From Chitinophaga niastensis (GTDB lineage: Bacteria > Bacteroidota > Bacteroidia > Chitinophagales > Chitinophagaceae), in assembly GCF_003014755.1 (NCBI RefSeq), contig NZ_PYAW01000001.1, forward strand, positions 496,001 through 560,000: a stretch of 64,000 bases of DNA, in the 5' to 3' direction. Positions 16,385 through 22,808 of the stretch are shown in pieces (positions within the stretch are counted from its first letter, which is position 1; every line of letters starts with the position of its first letter). The notes below the pieces were generated by a model that searched no databases, was not told the origin of the DNA, and saw only the letters and a program-made list of their open reading frames with translations. A program made the translations under genes and the position numbers.

Positions 16385-16935
16385 GGCTGGCCTGTTTGTT
16401 TGGATTCCAAAGCATTTAACTTTTTTTCCAGTGAACTCACTTTACGAAGGTATTGCTGCGCTTCCATACATTTATCCAGGTAGGCTTCCAGCCAGTTCAC
16501 CCCTTTCTGTGCCTGTGCCGGATCGGAAAAATAAGCAGGGGTTAATCCTAATACTTCATAGAGTTGGTCCAGCTGCTGTGTACTAAAATGTGTACAATCG
16601 CACCAGTCGTTCATTTCAGATACCTGTAAATGTAACTGACTTGCCAGCTGACCAACCTTTATTTTGCGTTGTACAAGATATAACAGCAACAGTTCACCCT
16701 GGTGTAAAGGGCTATCATCCAGCGAATCCCATTGATAAAAGGCTGCTTTTGTGATGGGGACGGCCTCCAGCAAGACTTCCAGCTTCTCTCTTTTAATAAC
16801 TGGCTGAGAAAAATAGCGGTACAATCCCTGTGGGGTGAGGCCTACCTTTTTAGCATAATGAAGAATGACAACATCTTTTTGTCTTAATATTCGCCTTAAC
16901 CTGGCGCCAGCATGGATATAATATAGAACTGACAT
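16381..16935 (-). CDS. Tandem helix-turn-helix regulator with C-terminal coiled coil
   Basis: 184 residues. The N-terminal helix-turn-helix (ARLRRILRQKDVVILHYAKKVGLTPQGLYRYF, about 10-42) is followed by a second similar helical unit (about 85-135, KVGQLASQLHLQVSEMNDWCDCTHFSTQQLDQLYEVLGL). A short coiled coil ends the protein (LRKVSSLEKKLNALES). It is clearly a paralogue of the gene at 17105-17719: both open with S-L-x-x-x-x-G-x-RL-x-x-ILxQK and share the same order of parts. A palindrome overlaps its own promoter (16974-16992), suggesting autoregulation. Target genes are unknown. The second HTH is degenerate. Confidence 0.7.
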   Translation of the reverse strand: MSVLYYIHAGARLRRILRQKDVVILHYAKKVGLTPQGLYRYFSQPVIKREKLEVLLEAVPITKAAFYQWDSLDDSPLHQGELLLLYLVQRKIKVGQLASQLHLQVSEMNDWCDCTHFSTQQLDQLYEVLGLTPAYFSDPAQAQKGVNWLEAYLDKCMEAQQYLRKVSSLEKKLNALESKQTGQP

Positions 16936-16973
16936 TAATATACACCTGTTTTAAATGAAGAGATGGGGTCTCA

Positions 16974-16989
16974 ATTTGTGTATACAAAT
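16974..16989. promoter_or_regulatory. Palindromic operator overlapping the promoter of the HTH gene
   Basis: ATTTGT-GTAT-ACAAAT is a perfect dyad. On the minus strand its right arm runs into TACATTTG (16985-16992), an exact TAnnTTTG -7 element. A CAAA at 17010-17013 supplies the -33 TTTG at 17-base spacing. A repressor bound here would block the promoter. Confidence 0.55.
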
Positions 16990-17104
16990 GTAATAATTTT
17001 TAGTTCCTGCAAAAATTATTAATTATCAAAATTGCAGCTGGTCTATTAGTATTTAAAACTAGTCGGGCACAAACTATCAACAAATATCATTATAATAAAA
17101 ATAA

Positions 17105-17719
17105 TTAATCGTTCTTTTCAGGGCTTTGTTTCCGACAGGCAGCTAATTCTTTTTTTACATGGATCACATCATCTTTCAGGGCAGCATGGCTTTTTAGCAA
17201 CAGGTTATGTTCTTCCAGCAGTTTATAATATTTCTCTCTCAATATCATCATTTCTTCACTATCAGTACTTCTGGATTCCTGTAGGGCACCGGGATTCAGG
17301 AATGCTTCCGCACTCATATCCAATCCTTTTACTACCCGGTCCAGTTCATCGGGCGAGAAGTTCTCCTTCTCAAAAAGGTTATACATCGTGCGGCGGCTCA
17401 TATTTAAACGGCCTGCCAGCTTACTTTTGTTCAACCCTTTTTCCGCAATAACGTTCTGGAGGCGACTTCCATGGTGAATATTTTTGCCGTTGGTCAACTG
17501 CATCGCACCATTCCATCTTACAAATTCATCCACCGTAATTCCAATAAGTGTGCAGAAACGGTCCATGGTGGCGCGTTTCATATCGCCTTTCCGCAAGTGA
17601 TAGTGCGCAATTTGATTGGTAAACCCCGCCATTTTTGCGAAATCTACTATTTTAATTTTTTTCTGTTTGAGTATCTGCTTTAACCGCTGACCCATGTGTA
17701 TCAGGCTCGACTGCATCAT
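17105..17719 (-). CDS. Tandem helix-turn-helix regulator with C-terminal coiled coil (paralogue)
   Basis: 204 residues. The first HTH is XRE-like (GQRLKQILKQKKIKIVDFAKMAGFTNQIAHYHLRKGDM, about 10-47). The second is better preserved than in its paralogue (SRLQNVIAEKGLNKSKLAGRLNMSRRTMYNLFEKENFS, about 85-122). A charged coiled coil (REKYYKLLEEHNLLLKSHAALKDDVIHVKKEL) probably drives dimerisation. It lies 169 bases upstream of the paralogue on the same strand. Such two-HTH proteins are recurrent in Chitinophagaceae in my impression, but no function is established. Cytoplasmic DNA-binding regulator is the inference. Confidence 0.72.
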   Translation of the reverse strand: MMQSSLIHMGQRLKQILKQKKIKIVDFAKMAGFTNQIAHYHLRKGDMKRATMDRFCTLIGITVDEFVRWNGAMQLTNGKNIHHGSRLQNVIAEKGLNKSKLAGRLNMSRRTMYNLFEKENFSPDELDRVVKGLDMSAEAFLNPGALQESRSTDSEEMMILREKYYKLLEEHNLLLKSHAALKDDVIHVKKELAACRKQSPEKND

Positions 17720-18218
17720 TTACGTTTTAGATTATAATGCTACAAACAGGACTACACCTGCCTTATTGCCGTATAATTTAACAATTTATATTTCATTTTG
17801 TAAATAAAAATATCAAACTGCTGAAAAAAAGACAAGTATGCAACCCAAGTGATTAGTTATGCCGGGGTACTAACAGTAACGCATACACGTCAAATTACAA
17901 TGAGATGGTATTTATCAATTTGATAAGTAAAAAAACAAAATGATAATGATAGAAAAACTATTATCAATTAATGTGTAAATACTACACACGAGATACGGAA
18001 TAAATATTTGCAAACACTTCTTTTAATTTCCACAGAACCCTTTACTGCATTGAGTTATATCAGGTATTATTTTTTTCCTGGAAAGTAAAATTTTATAATT
18101 ATAAATTGCATGATTATAAATATATTTGCTTACACCTAAAATGAAAATATAAGCATGTTCAAAATCGTCACTATTTCATTTGTTAACCATATCCAATAAT
18201 CAAGTAAACTCACACACT
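17720..18218. other. AT-rich 499-bp intergenic region
   Basis: Strongly A/T-rich control region between the divergent HTH gene (minus) and the small HTH-like gene (plus). Runs such as TAAATAAAAATATC and TTATAATTATAAATTG are visible. No convincing gene, terminator or complete consensus promoter was found. Confidence 0.45.
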
Positions 18219-18497
18219 ATGAGCAAAGAACCAATTAATGTGTTGCTTGACATTCACACAAAACTTTCCAGTTTTCCTGTCCTGTTCAGGGAGAAAGTAT
18301 GTGAAGAATGTAATTGGAGCACACCAACCTTTTATCGCAAAATGCGGGGAAAGGATAAACCAAATCCTAAAGAGAAAGGAAAAATTACTCCGGCACTCAG
18401 CAATGCAGAAAAGCAGAAAATCATTGAAATTATGGAAGAAGTGTATGCTTCCGGTGGTGAATACATGGAAAAATATCGGAAAGTATCAGCAAAATAA
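18219..18497 (+). CDS. Small HTH-like hypothetical protein
   Basis: 92 residues from ATG 18219 (an in-frame TTG at 18180 would add 13 residues without support). It has a short N-terminal helix, then FREKVCEECNWSTPTFYRKMRGKDK, which has the length and residue pattern of a helix-turn-helix. A basic linker follows, and the C-terminus is a helix (SNAEKQKIIEIMEEVYASGGEYMEKYRKV). It is probably a small DNA-binding or regulatory protein. I do not recognise the family. An 11-bp terminator hairpin follows its stop. Confidence 0.6.
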   Translation: MSKEPINVLLDIHTKLSSFPVLFREKVCEECNWSTPTFYRKMRGKDKPNPKEKGKITPALSNAEKQKIIEIMEEVYASGGEYMEKYRKVSAK

Positions 18498-18558
18498 TAT
18501 ACGCTATATTCATCCGCTTGTCTGTAAAAGCATCTTCCGATAAAAATACCCGGAGCCC

Positions 18559-18606
18559 GTAAAGCCTCGCTTTCCTACCCCCGGAATACGAGGCTTTACT
18601 ATTTTT
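18559..18606 (+). terminator. Rho-independent terminator
   Basis: GTAAAGCCTCG (18559-18569) pairs perfectly with CGAGGCTTTAC (18589-18599) across a 19-nt loop, followed by TATTTTT. It ends the small HTH-like gene. Confidence 0.7.
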
Positions 18607-18633
18607 AAAAAGCGATCAACTAATTTTTTCTTT

Positions 18634-18657
18634 TTAAAACTAAAACCTTAGTTTTAA
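18634..18657. promoter_or_regulatory. Palindrome upstream of the TPR gene
   Basis: TTAAAACTAA and TTAGTTTTAA form a perfect 10-bp dyad around AACC, starting 42 bases before the TPR gene. The location and A/T composition fit an operator better than a terminator. Confidence 0.35.
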
Positions 18658-18675
18658 AGTAAATAAAGTACCTAT

Positions 18676-19821
18676 ATGCATCGCCCTTTAGTCCTATTTG
18701 CCAGCCTGATCCTCCTGATCAGCAGCATTCAACCCACACAGGCCCAACAAACGATAGACAGGACCCTTTTAATGGAATACCTGCAAAACCAGCAATATGA
18801 AAACGCTATCAGCTACCTGCAACCCAAAGTACAGGCCGATGACAGCAAACAATTATCCCTTCTGGGCTATACGTTTTACCTGGCAGGTAAAATAAAGGAG
18901 GCCGCCGCCAACTATGAAAAAGTATTGCAACTGGATAGTAACAACATAGTAGCCCATCAATACCTGGCTACCATCTGCATGCAACAGGAAAATCCTTTGC
19001 CGGCCATCGCACATTATTTACGTATTACCCAGCTGCAACCCGGCAATGCCAATGGCTTTAAACAACTAAGCTTTGCCTGCTTTGCAGCACAACAACCTGA
19101 TACGGCTTTTATATGGTTACAAAAAGCTTATATCCTCAACCCCACAGACCCTAAAGTGGTGGCACGTTTGGGAGAAGAATGGGTAGACAGGAAAAATTAT
19201 CTCCGGGCAGATGCTATACTCAGTACTTTCCTGCGTAATGATTCATTGCAGCCGACAGTAATCATGACAGCAGTCAGGGCCTCCTTCTTTCTTAAAGATT
19301 ATGTGCGCTGCACCACTCTGGGCGAGCAGTTGATGCGCATGAACATCGCCTCACCCAATACCTTCAGCTATGTTACAGCTGCTTATTTTAATCTGAAACA
19401 TTACCAGCAATGTATTGACCTGTACACCTACCTGGTGGCACATAAAGCAGAATCAGAAACCATTATGTACTATGCTGCCATGGCTTACACGGAGCTGAAA
19501 AAATATACATTGAGTAATGACCTGTTGCTCGTTTGTATTAATCTGGCCAAATCTAAAAACCTCGACAGTTATTACAGCGGCATGGCTGTCAACTATGAAG
19601 GACTTCATCAATTTAAGCCTGCTGTTGCCAGCCTGGATACGGCATACTATCTTTTCCACCAACCCCTGCGCCAATACAGCATTGGTCGCATCTATGAGGT
19701 GCATCTCAAAAATAAACCCACCGCTACCCGTTATTATAAACGTTACCTGCAACAAGGCAATCCTGCTAACCCGGAAGAAGCTAAAATTTACAGGTATCTG
19801 CGATCCAACATTGAAAAATAA
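18676..19821 (+). CDS. Secreted tetratricopeptide-repeat protein
   Basis: 381 residues. It begins with a signal peptide (HRPLVLFASLILLISSIQPTQAQ, cleavage after about residue 24), so it acts in the periplasm or at the outer membrane. The rest is a chain of TPR units. Clear ones are YTFYLAGKIKEAAANYEKVLQLDSNN, YLRITQLQPGNANGFKQL and LQKAYILNPTDPKVVARLGE. The last segment (LRQYSIGRIYEVHLKNKPTATRYYKRYLQQG) is also TPR-like. TPR proteins scaffold other proteins. No partner is indicated by the neighbours, and acs follows 108 bases later. Confidence 0.8.
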   Translation: MHRPLVLFASLILLISSIQPTQAQQTIDRTLLMEYLQNQQYENAISYLQPKVQADDSKQLSLLGYTFYLAGKIKEAAANYEKVLQLDSNNIVAHQYLATICMQQENPLPAIAHYLRITQLQPGNANGFKQLSFACFAAQQPDTAFIWLQKAYILNPTDPKVVARLGEEWVDRKNYLRADAILSTFLRNDSLQPTVIMTAVRASFFLKDYVRCTTLGEQLMRMNIASPNTFSYVTAAYFNLKHYQQCIDLYTYLVAHKAESETIMYYAAMAYTELKKYTLSNDLLLVCINLAKSKNLDSYYSGMAVNYEGLHQFKPAVASLDTAYYLFHQPLRQYSIGRIYEVHLKNKPTATRYYKRYLQQGNPANPEEAKIYRYLRSNIEK

Positions 19822-19929
19822 TCTGGTTTTAACATGATTTTTTAGAATTCTTCTACTAAACCATCTGGTTTTTCTTAAATTTAATGCCCGTTAGGAAGTG
19901 TACTTAAACCAATAAACAATTACGGTGCT

Positions 19930-21843
19930 ATGTCGTACCCATATCAGATCAAGAGTATCGAAGATTATCAACAGGCTTATCAACAAAGCATTGTAGACCC
20001 GGAAGCCTTCTGGGCCAATGTAGCAGACCATTTTTACTGGCGTCGTAAATGGGACAAAGTGCTGGACTGGAACTTTAAGGATCCGGAAATCAAGTGGTTT
20101 ACCGGCGGTAAACTAAATATTACAGAGAACTGCCTGGATCGTCATCTGGGTACTTTAGGCAATACACCCGCTATTATCTGGGAACCCAATGATCCTGAAG
20201 AGCGCCATCGTATCATCACTTACCGCGACCTATACAATAAAGTTTGTCAGTTTGCCAATGTGCTGAAAAACAACGGGGTAAAAAAAGGTGACCGTATATG
20301 TATTTATATGGGAATGATTCCCGAGCTGGCTATTGCTGTACTGGCCTGTGCACGCATAGGTGCTATCCATTCCGTAGTATTTGGCGGATTCAGTGCGCAA
20401 TCTATCGCCGATAGAATACAGGATGCACAATGCAACCTGGTTATCACCTGCGACGGTGCATACCGCGGCGCCAAGGACATTCCGCTGAAATCAGTGATAG
20501 ACGATGCGTTGATGACATGTCCGTCTGTAAAAAAAGTAATCGTTTGTACCCGCACCCGCACGCCGGTAAGTATGCTGAAAGGCAGAGACCTGTGGTGGGA
20601 AGATGAAATTAAACAGGTAGAAACTATGGGCAACCCTCCCTGTGCGGCGGAAGAAATGGATGCAGAAGATACCCTGTTCATCCTTTACACCTCCGGTTCT
20701 ACAGGAAAGCCTAAGGGAGTGGTCCACACTTGCGCAGGCTACATGGTATATGCCAATTATACTTTTGTAAATACCTTCCAATATCAACCTGGTGAAGTTT
20801 ACTTCTGTACTGCAGATGTGGGCTGGATCACCGGTCACAGCTATATTGTATACGGTCCGTTGAGCGCTGGCGCCACCACCCTCATGTTCGAAGGGGTGCC
20901 TACCTATCCGGATGCGGGCAGGTTGTGGGAAATCACGGATAAATTCCGTGTAAACACATTATATACTGCACCAACAGCCATCCGTAGTTTGATGAGCTAT
21001 GGCCTGGGACCCGTTAACCACAAGGATCTCAGCTCACTGAAAAAACTCGGTAGCGTAGGTGAACCTATCAACGAAGAAGCATGGCATTGGTTTAAAGATA
21101 ATATCGGTAAAGGCAGATGCCCTATTGTAGATACCTGGTGGCAAACTGAAACCGGTGGTATTATGATCACGCCCATTGCCGGCATTACCAAAGAAAAGCC
21201 TGGATATGCCACCCTTCCACTTCCCGGTGTACAACCCATCCTGGTGGATGAAAACGGAAAAGAGATCATTGGCAATGGCGTAAATGGTAACCTCTGTATC
21301 AAATTCCCATGGCCTGGTATGCTCCGCACCACCTACGGCGATCATGAACGCTTCCGCAAAACATATTTCTCTACCTACGAAAATCTCTACTTTACCGGAG
21401 ATGGTTGTATGAGAGATGAAGATGGCTATTACCGCATTACCGGTCGTGTAGATGATGTACTCAATGTAAGCGGCCACCGTATTGGTACTGCCGAAGTAGA
21501 AAATGCTATCAACATGCATGCTGGCGTTGTAGAAAGTGCGGTGGTTGGATATCCTCATGATATCAAAGGACAAGGCATCTACGCTTATGTGATTATGGAG
21601 AGACTAACACATGATGCGGAACTGACTAAAAAAGATATTGCCCAAACAGTAGCCCGTGTCATTGGGCCTATTGCCAAACCAGACAAGATCCAGATAGTAA
21701 GCGGCCTCCCTAAAACCCGTTCAGGTAAAATCATGCGTCGTATCCTGCGTAAGATTGCAGAAAACGACCTGGATAATTTAGGCGATACTTCTACCCTGCT
21801 GGACCCTGCTGTAGTAGATGATATCAAAAAAGGAAAACTGTAA
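19930..21843 (+). CDS. acs: Acetyl-CoA synthetase (AMP-forming)
   Basis: 637 residues, normal for AcsA (about 650). It activates acetate to acetyl-AMP and then acetyl-CoA in the cytoplasm, allowing growth on acetate and recycling of overflow acetate. Motifs visible: the phosphate-binding loop YTSGSTGKPKGVVHT (about 255-270), WWQTETGG, YFTGDGCMRDEDGYYRITGRVDDVLNVSGHRIG, and the C-terminal PKTRSGKIMRRILRKI containing the lysine that is acetylated in the known regulation of the enzyme. It appears monocistronic. A long palindromic repeat begins about 10 bases past its stop. Confidence 0.96.
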   Translation: MSYPYQIKSIEDYQQAYQQSIVDPEAFWANVADHFYWRRKWDKVLDWNFKDPEIKWFTGGKLNITENCLDRHLGTLGNTPAIIWEPNDPEERHRIITYRDLYNKVCQFANVLKNNGVKKGDRICIYMGMIPELAIAVLACARIGAIHSVVFGGFSAQSIADRIQDAQCNLVITCDGAYRGAKDIPLKSVIDDALMTCPSVKKVIVCTRTRTPVSMLKGRDLWWEDEIKQVETMGNPPCAAEEMDAEDTLFILYTSGSTGKPKGVVHTCAGYMVYANYTFVNTFQYQPGEVYFCTADVGWITGHSYIVYGPLSAGATTLMFEGVPTYPDAGRLWEITDKFRVNTLYTAPTAIRSLMSYGLGPVNHKDLSSLKKLGSVGEPINEEAWHWFKDNIGKGRCPIVDTWWQTETGGIMITPIAGITKEKPGYATLPLPGVQPILVDENGKEIIGNGVNGNLCIKFPWPGMLRTTYGDHERFRKTYFSTYENLYFTGDGCMRDEDGYYRITGRVDDVLNVSGHRIGTAEVENAINMHAGVVESAVVGYPHDIKGQGIYAYVIMERLTHDAELTKKDIAQTVARVIGPIAKPDKIQIVSGLPKTRSGKIMRRILRKIAENDLDNLGDTSTLLDPAVVDDIKKGKL

Positions 21844-21854
21844 AATATTTAGAT

Positions 21855-21946
21855 TTTCACGCAAAGCAGCAAAGTCCGCAAAGGAAATATTTAAAAAATT
21901 CCTTGCAGACTTTGCTACTTTGTGCCTTTGCTCCTTTGCGTGAAAT
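21855..21946. repeat. CACGCAAAG-family palindromic repeat, copy 1
   Basis: TTTCACGCAAAGCAGCAAAG near the left and its imperfect reverse complement near the right (CTTTGCTCCTTTGCGTGAAA) enclose an inner stem (AGCAAAGTCCGCAAAGG with CCTTGCAGACTTTGCT). The same words make up the 42-bp inverted repeat at 30404-30497. Confidence 0.75.
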
Positions 21947-21951
21947 AAAAA

Positions 21952-21979
21952 AGCGCGCACCATACGAGTGGAGCGCGCT
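21952..21979. terminator. GC-rich hairpin after the acs repeat
   Basis: AGCGCGC (21952-21958) pairs with GCGCGCT (21973-21979), preceded by AAAAAA. On the minus strand this gives a stem followed by a T-run, so it could end the L,D-transpeptidase transcript. The stem is short. Confidence 0.4.
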
Positions 21980-22136
21980 CTTCACAGGATCTGACCCGCC
22001 GGATATATTGGAGTCATGGTGCAACAACCTAATTAGTTCATTTACACCACTAGATGCCGTACAAGCTGCTTTTCAACGATAAATATACACCGCCTTGCTG
22101 CCATCCCCAATCACTACTTAATTATCTGCAAAAATC

Positions 22137-22703
22137 TTACCGGCGTATCACTACCGGTGTTCCCACTTTTATAATTTCATACAGCTCATTTATATCGGCA
22201 GTTTTCATGCTGATGCAGCCCAGCGTCCAGTTGATGCGGCTATCTACATAGTTATCCCGAATCCCGGAATTGTATTCAACCCCATGAATACCAATACCGC
22301 CACCAATGCTGGCATTGGCCGATAACTCTCCGGCTGATTGCCGTTCGTGAAATTTAAGCCAGGAATCCTCATTGGGATAATCCAGCAATAAAAAACGGCT
22401 CCAGCTTTTATCAAATCTTTTGCTCAGAATATGGAAGGTACCCTCAGGTGTTTTACGATCACCTTCCACTAATTTGTCTGTTTGGTCGCGGTTACCAAAC
22501 ACCACTTTGTAGATTTTCCTCAACGTGACATCTTCATACAAATACAAACGGTAATCGCTCTTATCAATCAATAGAAAAATTTTATCCGGATTAATGTTGG
22601 CAACAGTTAATCGCACGTTATACAAATCATTGTCGTTGACAAATCCACTTAGCGGCAGTAGCAACAGGGCGACTACAAGCCAGTAATGACAGCACTTCTT
22701 CAT
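22137..22703 (-). CDS. L,D-transpeptidase (YkuD family)
   Basis: 188 residues with an N-terminal signal peptide (CCHYWLVVALLLLPLSGFV). The YkuD catalytic domain covers most of the rest. It starts FLLIDKSDYRLYLYEDVTLRKIYKVVFG and ends with GIGIHGVEYNSG ... LGCISMKTADINELYE, where the Cys of GCISM is the expected nucleophile and the His of IHG its partner. Known members make 3-3 crosslinks or attach proteins to peptidoglycan in the periplasm, and they resist most beta-lactams. It stands alone between convergent acs and the M16 peptidase. Confidence 0.9.
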   Translation of the reverse strand: MKKCCHYWLVVALLLLPLSGFVNDNDLYNVRLTVANINPDKIFLLIDKSDYRLYLYEDVTLRKIYKVVFGNRDQTDKLVEGDRKTPEGTFHILSKRFDKSWSRFLLLDYPNEDSWLKFHERQSAGELSANASIGGGIGIHGVEYNSGIRDNYVDSRINWTLGCISMKTADINELYEIIKVGTPVVIRR

Positions 22704-22750
22704 AGGTGAATTAAATATGCAGATAACGCTGGCAGACTATAGTTTATTGT

Positions 22751-22790
22751 AAAAAAAGAAGGCGTGGTGAATAAATCACCGCGCCTTCGT
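22751..22790 (-). terminator. Terminator of the M16 peptidase gene
   Basis: A 13-bp stem with one mismatch (22758-22770 with 22776-22788) and a 5-nt loop. On the minus strand it is followed by seven T. It begins about 20 bases past the stop codon. Confidence 0.75.
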
Positions 22791-22808
22791 TCCTTTTATT
22801 TAGATAGA

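Noticed and set aside
16381..18600. Prophage or integrative element suggested by clustered HTH regulators and AT-rich DNA
   Set aside because: No integrase, structural gene, attachment-site repeat or tRNA target is present. Flanking genes are ordinary.
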